Positions 37,875 to 48,300 of a DNA stretch of 64,000 nt are shown here, in pieces. Origin of the DNA: an uncultured bacterium (lineage in GTDB: Bacteria; Bacillota; Clostridia; Oscillospirales; Oscillospiraceae); assembly GCA_947176765.1 (NCBI GenBank), contig CAMWRX010000002.1, forward strand, positions 1-64,000. The letters run 5' to 3'. A program made the position numbers and the translations under genes. The stretch's first letter is position 1, and every line of letters begins with the position of its first letter. A model generated the notes under the pieces. That model was given only the letters and a program-made list of their open reading frames with translations, did not search any database and had not been told where the DNA came from.

Positions 37875-38207
37875 ATGAGCAGCCGCTGTATCTCAAATGA
37901 ATGCCTCAGCGGAACAGGGTTCAGCTATACCCTATCGCTGATCAATGGGAAGTACAAAATGACCATCCTGTACACACTGATGGAATTTGGGGTCGTCCGG
38001 TTCAATGAAATGAAAAAGTACATCGGTGAGATTTCCTACAAGACCCTGAGCGTCACATTGAAGGAGCTGGAGGCGGACGGGCTGGTACACCGGGAGGAGT
38101 ACCCCCAAATTCCACCCAAGGTTGAGTACAGTCTGACGGAACGAGGGAAATCACTCATTCCCATTTTGGACGCTATGTGCGAGTGGGGAGACAATCATCG
38201 AGTTTGA
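37875..38207 (+). CDS. HxlR family transcriptional regulator
   Basis: LINGKYKMTILYTLMEFGVVRFNEMKKYIGEISYKTLSVTLKELEADGLVHREEYPQIPPKVEYSLTERGKSL. Confidence 0.93.
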   Translation: MSSRCISNECLSGTGFSYTLSLINGKYKMTILYTLMEFGVVRFNEMKKYIGEISYKTLSVTLKELEADGLVHREEYPQIPPKVEYSLTERGKSLIPILDAMCEWGDNHRV

Positions 38208-38221
38208 TGGAGGTAAGCAAT

Positions 38222-38833
38222 ATGAACTTTGATGTCAACAAATTGAAGTGGGTCAGGGAACCCAAGCAGTACACCATCCAGCGCGAAAAAATTGAGATCA
38301 CCACTATGCCCGGAACCGATCTCTGGCAGCGGACCTACTACCATTTCCGAAATGACAACGCCCCTGTCCTCCAGATGGAAACGGACGAAACGTTTTTCTC
38401 ATTCATCGTGCGTACTGATTTCACTGGCGCCCACCACCGCTTCGATCAGTGCGGCATTGTGATGTACCTGGACAGTGAGAACTGGCTCAAGGGGTCTGTG
38501 GAATATGAGAACGAGGAGTTCCAGCACCTGGGCAGCGTGGTGACCAATCATGGCTACTCGGACTGGGCCACCACCGCCATCCCCGCCCAAGTGAAAACCA
38601 TGTGGTACCGCTTCAGCCGCCGGGAGGATGATTACTGCATTGAATGCTCCCAAGATGGTGAGCATTTTTCGCAAATGCGGGTGTGCCATATGCGGGAGGG
38701 AGCGGGCAGGATCAGGTTTGGCATCTATGCCTGCAGCCCGGAGGATTCATCTTTTACGGCCGTTTTTGACCATATGGAACTCACTGAGTGCAAGTGGCCG
38801 CCCCATAACGGGCAGGCTCCTGACAAAGACTGA
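38222..38833 (+). CDS. DUF1349 domain-containing protein
   Basis: FDQCGIVMYLDSENWLKGSVEYENEEFQHLGSVVTNHGYSDWAT. Confidence 0.88.
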   Translation: MNFDVNKLKWVREPKQYTIQREKIEITTMPGTDLWQRTYYHFRNDNAPVLQMETDETFFSFIVRTDFTGAHHRFDQCGIVMYLDSENWLKGSVEYENEEFQHLGSVVTNHGYSDWATTAIPAQVKTMWYRFSRREDDYCIECSQDGEHFSQMRVCHMREGAGRIRFGIYACSPEDSSFTAVFDHMELTECKWPPHNGQAPDKD

Positions 38834-38979
38834 ACCAAGCGGCCTGGAGGGCAGATTTTTCTGTTCAGCAGAGCCTAAATGGGAGCGGCCTTTTTTAGAA
38901 AATATTTTCACATCAATGCCAAAAACCCGGAAAACAGGCACAGGAAGAAAATAGAAATTGGAGGGTTTTACAAAAATTT

Positions 38980-38993
38980 CGAAAGAACTTTCG
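38980..38993. promoter_or_regulatory. Palindrome, candidate RpiR operator upstream of nanE
   Basis: cgaaag aa ctttcg, just upstream of the promoter at 39010-39038. Confidence 0.4.
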
Positions 38994-39009
38994 CGATTAA
39001 ATCAATCTG

Positions 39010-39038
39010 TTGCAATTATTTTCTTCCTTGTATATAAT
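39010..39038 (+). promoter_or_regulatory. Promoter of the nanE-PTS operon
   Basis: TTGCAA-17 bp-TATAAT. Confidence 0.65.
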
Positions 39039-39104
39039 TGCATTGTACCTCTTGATTTGGTAAATAGCGCTGTTTACCAACCGGATGTAGAAAGGGAGGA
39101 AAAC

Positions 39105-39797
39105 ATGGTTGATGAAAAGGTAAAACAGATGGGAGGCAAGCTGATCGTATCCTGTCAAGCGCTCCCGGCTGAGCCGCTGCATTCTTCATTTATCATGGGA
39201 AGGATGGCAAGAGCGGCCGCCGAGGGCGGCGCACAGGGCATCCGTGCCAACACACCGGAGGACATCGAGGAGATCAAGCGCTGCGTGGACCTGCCGGTCA
39301 TCGGCATCTGGAAAAAGGATTTCCCTGACAGCAAGGTTTATATCACGCCCACCATGGACGAGATTGACGCGCTTGTGAAGGTCGGAGTGGAAATCATCGC
39401 GCTGGACGCCACCGTGGCCCTGCGTCCGGGCGGGAAAACGCTGGACGAGTTCTACCGCGAAATCAGGGAGAAGCATCCCCAGCAGCTGCTGATGGCGGAC
39501 TGCTCCACAGTGGAGGAGGCTGTGCACGCGGACGAGCTTGGCTTTGACTTCATCGGAACCACTCTGGTGGGGTACACCGACCAGAGCCGGGGGGATAAAA
39601 TCGAGGCGGAGGATTTCCAGATCATCCGGGAGATTCTGAGCAAGGTTTCCCACCCGGTGGTAGCGGAGGGCAACATCGACACTCCGCAGAAGGCAAAGCG
39701 GGTCATTGAGCTGGGCTGTTACTGCGTTGTCGTGGGTTCGATCATCACAAGACCGCAGATCATCACCAAAAAATTTGCGACCGCACTTGATGCGTAG
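39105..39797 (+). CDS. nanE: N-acetylmannosamine-6-phosphate 2-epimerase
   Basis: [18 protein letters not shown]...[13 protein letters not shown]...PVIGIWKKD...[33 protein letters not shown]. Confidence 0.93.
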   Translation: MVDEKVKQMGGKLIVSCQALPAEPLHSSFIMGRMARAAAEGGAQGIRANTPEDIEEIKRCVDLPVIGIWKKDFPDSKVYITPTMDEIDALVKVGVEIIALDATVALRPGGKTLDEFYREIREKHPQQLLMADCSTVEEAVHADELGFDFIGTTLVGYTDQSRGDKIEAEDFQIIREILSKVSHPVVAEGNIDTPQKAKRVIELGCYCVVVGSIITRPQIITKKFATALDA

Positions 39798-39811
39798 AGA
39801 GGGAGAAAAAT

Positions 39812-41317
39812 ATGTTTAAAAAATTGCAAAAGCTGGGCAAAGCATTTATGCTGCCCATCGCCATCCTGCCGGCGGCGGGCCTCCTGCTGGGTATCGGCAG
39901 CTCGCTGTCCAACCCGACGACGGTGGCGGCCTATCCCATCCTGAACCAGCCGTGGCTCCAGGTCATCTTCCAGATCATGGGCGCGGCGGGCAACGTGGTG
40001 TTCGGCAACCTGATGCTGCTGCTGTGCGTGGGCCTGTGCGTGGGCCTGGCCAAAAAAGACAAGGGTACCGCAGCGCTGGCCGGCGTGGTGGGCTACCTGG
40101 TCATGAACGCCACCATCAGCGTCATGGTCTCCATCTTCATGTCCGAGGGCAGCTCCATCGACACCGGCGCCATCGGCGCTATCGTGGTGGGCTGCGTCAC
40201 CGTCTGGCTGCACAACCGCTACCATAACATCCAGCTGCCCCAGGTGCTGGGCTTCTTCGGCGGCTCCCGCTTCGTGCCCATCGCCACCGCCCTGGTCTCC
40301 ATCTTCATCGGCATGGCCTTCTTCGTGGTCTGGCCCCCGATCCAAAACCTGCTGGTCGCTGCCGGCGAGTATATCGCCGTGGCCGGCCCCATCGGCACCT
40401 TCTTCTACGGCTTCCTGATGCGCCTGTGCGGCGCGGTGGGTCTGCACCACATGATCTACCCCATGTTCTGGTACACCGAGCTGGGCGGCGTTGAGATGGT
40501 GGCGGGCGCCCAGATCGCCGGCGCGCAGAACATCTTCTTCGCCCAGCTGGCCGATCCCAGCCACGTGGGCCTGTTCACCGAGGGCACCAAGTTCTTCGCC
40601 GGCCGTTTTGCCACCATGATGTTCGGCCTGCCCGGCGCGGCCATGGCCATGTACCACTGCGTGCCCAAGGAGAAGCGCAAGGCCTTCGGCGGCCTGTTCC
40701 TGGGCGTGGCGCTGACCTCCTTCATCACCGGCATCACCGAACCGCTGGAGTTCATGTTCCTGTTCGTGTGCCCCCCGCTGTACATATTCCATTCCTTCCT
40801 GGACGGCGTGTCCTTCTTCATCGCCGACATCCTGAATATCTCCATCGGCAACACCTTCTCCGGCGGCTGCATTGACTTTACCCTGTTCGGCATCCTCCAG
40901 GGCAACGCCAAGACCAACTGGCTGCTGGTGATTCCGGTGGGCATCGCGTGGTTCGCTCTGTACTACTTCTCTTTCCGGTTCTTTATCACCAAGTTCAACA
41001 TCATGACCCCGGGCCGGAGCGACGAGGAGGACGTGGAGTCCACCAAGAGCTCCCTGACCACCAAGGACTCCCTGAAAGAGGAGGCCGTCCAGATCATCGA
41101 GGCCCTGGGCACGGAGGCCAACATCGAGGAAGTGGACGCCTGCATCACCCGCCTGCGCGTGTCCGTAAAGGACAAAGACAAGGTGGACCGGGACAAACTG
41201 AAGGCCATCGGCGCCACAGGCGTCCTGGAGGTGTCCGGCGGCGTTCAGGCCATCTTCGGAGCCAAAGCCATCCTGTATAAAAACATCATTGTGGATATGC
41301 TGAACATCGACGACTGA
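39812..41317 (+). CDS. PTS transporter, EIIC-EIIB fusion (glucose/GlcNAc/maltose superfamily)
   Basis: LQKLGKAFMLPIAILPAAGLLLGIG; GITEPLEFMFLF; EIIB CITRLRVSVKDKDKV. Confidence 0.93.
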   Translation: MFKKLQKLGKAFMLPIAILPAAGLLLGIGSSLSNPTTVAAYPILNQPWLQVIFQIMGAAGNVVFGNLMLLLCVGLCVGLAKKDKGTAALAGVVGYLVMNATISVMVSIFMSEGSSIDTGAIGAIVVGCVTVWLHNRYHNIQLPQVLGFFGGSRFVPIATALVSIFIGMAFFVVWPPIQNLLVAAGEYIAVAGPIGTFFYGFLMRLCGAVGLHHMIYPMFWYTELGGVEMVAGAQIAGAQNIFFAQLADPSHVGLFTEGTKFFAGRFATMMFGLPGAAMAMYHCVPKEKRKAFGGLFLGVALTSFITGITEPLEFMFLFVCPPLYIFHSFLDGVSFFIADILNISIGNTFSGGCIDFTLFGILQGNAKTNWLLVIPVGIAWFALYYFSFRFFITKFNIMTPGRSDEEDVESTKSSLTTKDSLKEEAVQIIEALGTEANIEEVDACITRLRVSVKDKDKVDRDKLKAIGATGVLEVSGGVQAIFGAKAILYKNIIVDMLNIDD

Positions 41318-41328
41318 GCATAGGAAAA

Positions 41329-41364
41329 GGGCAGATGCGCCGGAATGCATCTGCCCTTTTTTTA
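41329..41364 (+). terminator. Terminator after the PTS gene
   Basis: gggcagatgc...gcatctgcccttttttt. Confidence 0.85.
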
Positions 41365-41427
41365 AAAGTATGCTATCATATTAAAAAACCGCGCTTCACG
41401 CGGCGGGAACAGTTAGGTGGCGCAGCC

Positions 41428-42264
41428 ATGCGGTTTGAGAAAAACATCGGTCCGCTGATAGAACTGAATTATGGCAATTTTACACCTGCGGAAAAGGGAA
41501 TTGCCGATTTTTTCCTGCAAAATACAGAATTAGCGGACTTTTCCGCAAAGAATATTGCCAAGAGGCTGTTTACCTCGGAGGCCACGTTGTCCCGCTTTGC
41601 GCAGAAATGCGGATTTGACGGCTACCGCCAGTTTGTTTACCGCTACCGGGAGGGGCTGCAGCAGGAGAAGGATTCCCAGGTGGGCGGAGAGTCCAGACAT
41701 ATTCTGGAAACCTACCAGGAGCTGCTGAACAAGTCCTACGCGCTGGTGGACGAGAGCCAAATCAAGCGGGTCTCCAAGCTGATCGCGGAAAAGCGGCGGA
41801 TCTTTGTGTATGGAAAGGGTTCCTCCGGCATTGCCGCGGGAGAGCTCAAGATGCGGCTCATGCGGCTGGGCATCGACATTGAGAGCATAACAGACAGCCA
41901 TATCATGACGATGAGCTCCGCCATTGTCAACGAGGACGCGCTGGCCATAGGTATCACGGTGAGCGGCAGAACCAACGAGGTCGTGCGGTCGGTAAAGACC
42001 GCCAAGAGCAAGGGCGCCTCCACCGCCATCATCAGCTCGGTGCACCTCAGGGAATGGGATGCGTACTGCGACGAGGTGCTGCCCCTTCCCACCAAGGAGA
42101 AGCTGGTTCTGGGCAAGCTGATCTCGCCGCAGTTCCCGGTGCTGGTGCTCTGCGACCTGCTGTTTACCAATGTGCTGCAATATGACCGGATGAACAAGGA
42201 AGCCCTGCATGAGCTGACGCTCTCCGAGTTGAACATGATTGCACCAACGGATAAGATCATTTAG
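41428..42264 (+). CDS. MurR/RpiR family transcriptional regulator
   Basis: FTPAEKGIADFFLQNTELADFSAKNIAKRLFTSEATLSRFAQKCGFDGYRQF; SIS domain GKGSSGIAAGE. Confidence 0.92.
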   Translation: MRFEKNIGPLIELNYGNFTPAEKGIADFFLQNTELADFSAKNIAKRLFTSEATLSRFAQKCGFDGYRQFVYRYREGLQQEKDSQVGGESRHILETYQELLNKSYALVDESQIKRVSKLIAEKRRIFVYGKGSSGIAAGELKMRLMRLGIDIESITDSHIMTMSSAIVNEDALAIGITVSGRTNEVVRSVKTAKSKGASTAIISSVHLREWDAYCDEVLPLPTKEKLVLGKLISPQFPVLVLCDLLFTNVLQYDRMNKEALHELTLSELNMIAPTDKII

Positions 42265-42300
42265 GGCCTACCGAGAAGCGGATTGGCATCAACCAAAAAA

Positions 42301-42337
42301 CAGGACGGCAGGGATCTTTGTCCCTGCCGTCCTGCTT
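42301..42337. terminator. Convergent terminator
   Basis: caggacggcaggga...tccctgccgtcctg. Confidence 0.8.
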
Positions 42338-42345
42338 TTATCACT

Positions 42346-45300
42346 TTACTGCCTTTCCATGAAGTTTTTCAGCATCTGCGCCGTCTCTGCGCGGGTGGCC
42401 AGTCCGGTGGGATCCAGGATGCCGTTGCCCTTGCCGTTGATAATGCCGTTCTGGGTAGCCCAGCGCAGGGCCTCCAGCGCCCAATCACTGGCCCGGTATG
42501 CATCGGCAAAGTACAGACTCCGGCTCGTGGCGGCAGGCTTTCCGGCATACCGCCACAGCATGACGGCCAACTGCTCCCGCGTGATATTATCGTTGGGGCC
42601 AAACTGTCCATTACCGTAACCGGTCACGATACCATTGGCCGCGGCCCAGGCCACGCCCTCGGCATACCATGCGCCGCTGCTCACGTCGGCAAATACACCG
42701 GTGAACGGTTGGTAGGGATTGCTCTCCAGGTTGTGGAGGACGGTTGCCAACATACCCCGGCTCATGGGCAGATTGGGTGAGAACTGATTCGCGCCGGTGC
42801 CGTTGAACAACTCGCGGGAACTGGCAAAGGCCACAGCGTCAGCCGCCCAGCTCGTAGCGGGCACATCGTAGAAATACTTGCTGTTGTCCACGATTTCCAG
42901 CTTGGCTGAGCCGTTCAGCGGGATCGTCACACTGCCATTGGCCGTCACGGACTTCCGCACGACTCTCCGTGTACCGTTGTCATGAACCAGCACGGCCACG
43001 GTGCCGGGGGCAGCGTAGTACATTGGAACAGTGAGGGTCAGACCGCCGGGAACGCTTGCCACGGTTCTGCCGCCTGCCGTCACGGACAGCTCCACAGTGT
43101 TGCCCATCTTTTCGGCGGTGACGGTGACGGCGCCGCCCGTGCTGGACAAGCTCCCCAACCCGCCGTTAGGGATGGTCACATTGGCCACAGGAGTGGCAAT
43201 GGTCAGGCTGGCGTTGGTCTGTCTTCCGATTTGGCCTACCGTGGCGGCGGGGATAGAAACTTCGCTCTTGGTCACGCTCCCAGTGACTTTGGGTGCGATC
43301 ACCACGTCCTCGCTCTTGTTTGCCACGGCCTGCTTCACAATCTCATTTCCCGTGGCCGTGTCAACGGTAGTTGTGGCCTTGCCCCCCTGGGTGCTGGCCG
43401 TGGGAGCGGCCGTGGTCGTGGTGGTTACAGCGAAACTATTCTGCCCGGTGGTGGTTACGGGAAGGCTGGACGTACCGGAAGAGCCGGAAGTGCCGGGGGT
43501 AGACGGCACATAGCCGCCCGAAGAACTCTGCCACAGGGTAATAGAGCCGCTGATCGTGTTATAGTTGGCATTGTCTGGGGTAAATGTCCACTGGTAAGCG
43601 GTATTGGCTGTCACCCCGGTATCTGTGGGCAGTTCCCAGGCGAGGGTGCCCGCAGGCCAGCCGTCCGGGGCGGTCAGCGCCGCATCGACCAGCGTTTTTC
43701 CGCTGGCAGAGATAGCGGTGTACTTGGGTGCGCCGGTTGGGGTGGCCTTGTTGATGGTTACCGTGACGGTACCTTCAACTTCCGCATACATGACCGCATC
43801 ATTGGGCGTGAATATCACGGTTTTGACGCCGCTGTCCGCCGCGTTGGTAAGGCCCTGACCGGCGGCAAAAGCCCAAGTTCCGGGCACGGTGATACTGCCT
43901 GCCTTGGCAGTGCCTCTGATGGCGGTGCTGGGAACGGCCTCGCCATTATAGGTGACGGTGATTGCGCTGACGGTCAGCGTGGGCACATCTTTGTCCGCCA
44001 CGGTAACCGTGATCGTCAAATTGAACCCATTGTAATTCGTGGAGGTCACAGGTATCGTGATCGTGCCGGTGCTATTCACCGCGGCATCCGCTTTCAGCTT
44101 GTAGGACAGAGCGCCGCCGCTGATGCTGGGAGTCTCCTCGAAAATACTGCCGCTCACGGAAACCGTCCCGGGTACGCCCCACTCCGGCAGCAGCGCCGTG
44201 AGGGCATAAGTGGCTGTGCCGCCGGATTTGGCGGAAGTTTTGGCGGTCTTTGCACCGCTGTAGTCCGTTTTGGCGATACTCAGCTTCACTGGAGCAGTCA
44301 GCGTATTATAGTTGCCCGCGCCGCTGGTGGGAGTGAAGGTCGCGGTGTAGGTGCCAGCATCGCCCACATTGGGGACCGCGCTGCCGGTGAGCTTCCAGGT
44401 GCCCGCTACCGGCGTGTCACCCAGCTTGGCGGTCAGGCCCGCAATGGTCAGGTCGGACAACTTAGCCTCATAGGTGCCGCTGGCAATGCCGGTGCCATCC
44501 GCTATCAGGGTCGCCTTTGCGATGGTGAAGGTCTTTTTTACCTCGCCGGTATAGTTGCCCTTGCCGGTAATGGTAATGGTGGCCGTGCCGGCGTTCGTAT
44601 TGCCGGCATAGCCCACGGTATAGTCGGTGTCCTTCACCAGCGTTTTCCCGCCCAGGGTCACGGTGGGCGCCGGGGTATGCGCGGCCCCGGTGTAGCTGAA
44701 TGTGCCGGAAACATTGACCGCGGCCCCGGTAAGCGGCCTCTCGGTGATGGTAAAGGTGGCGCTGCCGCTGACGTTGTAGTTGCCCGCCACATTCTTGATC
44801 GTGACAGTGGCCGTGCCAACGTCAGTATTGTCCTCATAGACCACCTCGTATTCGCTGGCCGGGATCACCTTGCCGCCGTCCCTGATGGTGACGGTGGGCG
44901 TCTTGGGCTGGCCGTCATACACAAAGGTGCTGGCAGACAGGGTAATGACGGGGCTGCCCACCGTCTTTGGGCTGATGGTCAGCGCCATATCCGCGCTGGC
45001 GGCGGTCAGGTTGCCGCTCTCCGCGATACTGGCCCGCACGGTATAAGTCCCCGCATTGGTGGGCAGGCCAGAGGTAAAGGTACTGCCGCCCTCCGCCGCA
45101 TAGGAATACTTCGGGGTCACACTGACGGTCACGTCGTTCTGAGCGCTCACCGTGGGCGCGGAAATGACGGCCTGGCTGCCGGTGTAGCCCACAGTCTGGG
45201 TCTGCGCCTCACTGGCCCAAGCGATGGTGACAGTGGCCCTGGTGATGTTCGCGGTGGTGGTCGCCGGGATGGTAACCGTATAGTTGCCCACGCCATCGCC

Positions 45301-48300
45301 GGTAATGCTGGCGTTGGTTTTGTTCACTGTCACGGACTTGTTCGTCCCGGCGTTGGCGTTGTTGAACGTCCCCGTCAGGCCGGCAATGGTAATGCTGTCA
45401 CCGCTTGCCAAGTCGCTCTCCTTCACCGCGGCGGTGACGTCGGCGCTGTTGGTGCCGTCATAAACCTTATTTCCAGCGGTGACAACAGCGGTAACAGCTT
45501 TGGGGTTGATCACAAAGGTGGCGCTCTTCGAGCCGTGGTAATTGCCGTCCTCCTTTGCGCTCACAGTCACGGTGACAGTGCCGGCATTGGTGTGGTTGCC
45601 CGCCCCGCCGTTGGTATTGGAGTAGGTAATGACGTATTCGCCGGCGTCAACGGTCTGAGTACCCTTTTTCACCGTGACGGCCGGAGTCTTGGCGGCGCCG
45701 TCATAGATATAGCTGCTCGCGGACAGCGTGACTGTGGCGTTCTCCAGGGTGGGCTTTGTGATCTCGAACATAACGCCGGAAGCCACCGTCAGCGTGTAGT
45801 TGGCCGTGGCGGCGAGGGTGCCCTGCGTGATCGCGTACTTACCCACGTTCGCGCCCTCATAGGCAAGCTTGCCGGTCAGCTTATCGCTGCCAAACAGCTG
45901 CCCGCCGGTGATCTTGTAGGTCAGCGTCGGGTCGGCCGCGCCGTATTCCTTATGCTGGCCCGCGTCCGGCGTGACGGTGATCGCCGCCTTGCTGATGACC
46001 ACTTCTTTTGTGACCGATACCGCCGCAGTGTTGGCCGTTTCCGCGATGCTGGCGGTGAGGGTGTACGTTCCCGCGTTGGTGGGGGTCGCGGCTTTGCCGT
46101 CCTGCGTCCAGGCAAACTTCACAGCGCTGAACTGCGCGCCGGTAACCGTCAGGTCGGCGGCCGTCGGGTTCGCGATCGCCGCGCCGCTATAGTCTCTGTC
46201 AGGCTTATAGCTGTCCTTGAACGTAATCGTAGGCGCGGACTTTTTGATGGTCAGGGCCAGCGTGTTCGTGCTCTGGGCGGCGGAATAATTCCCGTTTGCC
46301 GCAATGCTGGCTTTGATGGTGTAGGTTCCCGCGTTGGTGGGCAGGCCGGTGGTATAGGAGGTCGAAGTGCCCGCCGCATAGGAGTAGGTAATCGTGCCGC
46401 TGAATTCCTCGTCCTTTACCAGTGCCACAGTGGGGGCGGTAATTGCCGCCGGGCTCCCGCTGTAAGTCAACTCCTGGGCCGTAGTACCCCATGAGATCAC
46501 GGGCGTGGCCGGGGAGATGGTGAATGTCCCGCTGGCGCTGCCGGAGTAGTTGCCGCTGCCAGCAGCGGTAATGGTCACGGTGGCCGTGCCCGCGTTGATA
46601 TTGTTGCTGGCGCTGATGGTGTACTGGCCGGAGGCAATCGTAACGCTGCCCAGCTTGACCGTCACCTGCTCCGCCGCCGGAGTCTGCGCCGCGCCGTTGT
46701 AGGTAAATGTGCCGCTAACGGTCACGGTGGCACCGCTCAGCAGGGTTTTCTTGGTGGTGATTTTTGTTCCAGCGCTGCTGTCAGACGCGGTGTGGTTGTT
46801 GTCCGCTTTCAGGCGGGCGTAGAAGGTGTACTCCGTATTGGGCGACAGACCGGTAAAGGTGGGGCTGGTCTGCCAATTCGTGCCGTCCCTGCTGTACTCC
46901 GCGCCCGGAATCGTTGTCAGCGTGATGCTGGTGTCCTTGATGTCCGCGTCTACTGCCGTAGGAGCGGAAGGAGCATCCTGAGCTTTTGCGGTAATCGTTC
47001 CGCTGGCCGTAGCAGTGGTTTGGGACAGACTGTAGTTCCCCGATTTTTCGCCGGTCAGCGTGATATTGCTGGCGGTGATGGTGCGCGCTCCAACATTGGC
47101 GCTGTCGTAGGCGAAGCTCGCCGTGGCGGTCACATCGTCGCTACCTATTATGCCGGTCAAAACGATGGCCGCGTCGGGGGCGTTTGTCGTGCTGTCATAG
47201 ACCTTCGTGAGTATGCCGCCAATAGACGGGGTCAGCGTGGCCTTGGCAATGGTGAACGTCTTTGCGGCCGTCCCCATGTAGCTGCCCTTACCTGTCACTG
47301 TGGCGGTAGCTGTGCCGGCGTTCCTGTTGTCGGTATAGGACACGGTATAGTCGGTGTCCTTCACCAGCGTTTTCGTGCCCAGCTTCACAGCCACAGCGGG
47401 TGTTTGCTCAGAACCGTTATAGGTGTAGGTTCCTGTGACGGTAACCGTCGCGCCCGTGATGCTCGCCTGACTGACGGTCAGCTTGTAGCTGGCCGTCGTC
47501 GCCGCATGGGCTGCGGTGCCCGCAATCGTCGCGGTAATGGTCGTCTCGCCGGCCCCGACGATGGTCACCGCACCGGTGCTGGCGTCCACCGTGGCGACGC
47601 TCGTATTACTGCTGGAATAGGCAGCGGCCGTCCCGCAGCACGTATGGCTCACCTTCTGAGTGAATCCCGCACTGCCGAATGTGACGGCCCTATCGGTCAT
47701 CGCCGTAAAGGTGTGCTGGGGGAGCTTGTTGACGCTGATCTGGATGGAGCCGCTCTTACCTCCAACCGTGGCGGTCAGGGTGGCTGTCTGACTGTCTGCC
47801 GCGCCGGCGGCAACACTGACCGTACTGCCATTCAAAGTAATGTCCGAACCACCGCCGGAAATTCCCCAGCTAACGGTCTGCCCGGTCATCTCCGCGCCGT
47901 ATTGGTCATACACCTTGGCGGTGTAAACGGCGGTGCCGCCCGGGGCGATGGCATCGGTGTCAATGGGGGTCGTTCCGCTGAGGATCTGGACAAATTTAGG
48001 AGTCCTGTATCCAACATAGATCCACAAATCCTGCGTCGCTGATGTTGTGCCGCATCTGGCAGTTACCGTGACTATCGGCCCGGTAAGCTCATTTGCTGCG
48101 CCCGGATTCTTACCTGCCGCAGCAAAATTTTTAATGGTCAGCTTCGCGGTGTTATTTTCGCCCGGAGTCAAAGTGATCCCGGCGTCGCTGCTGCTGAGCG
48201 ACCACTCAACTTGTTGAGATGTCCCGCCGGTCACGGCAGCGGTAAGCGTGACTACCGTCTCTGCGTTCTCTCCCATTTGGCCGATTGTGGGAACAGCAAA

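Noticed and set aside
39719-41350. 543-aa minus-strand ORF
   Set aside because: Antisense to the PTS EIICB gene
42982-46494. 1170-aa plus-strand ORF
   Set aside because: Antisense to the SLH/Ig-like protein; low-complexity H/G/R/A-rich translation typical of the opposite strand of GC-rich repeats
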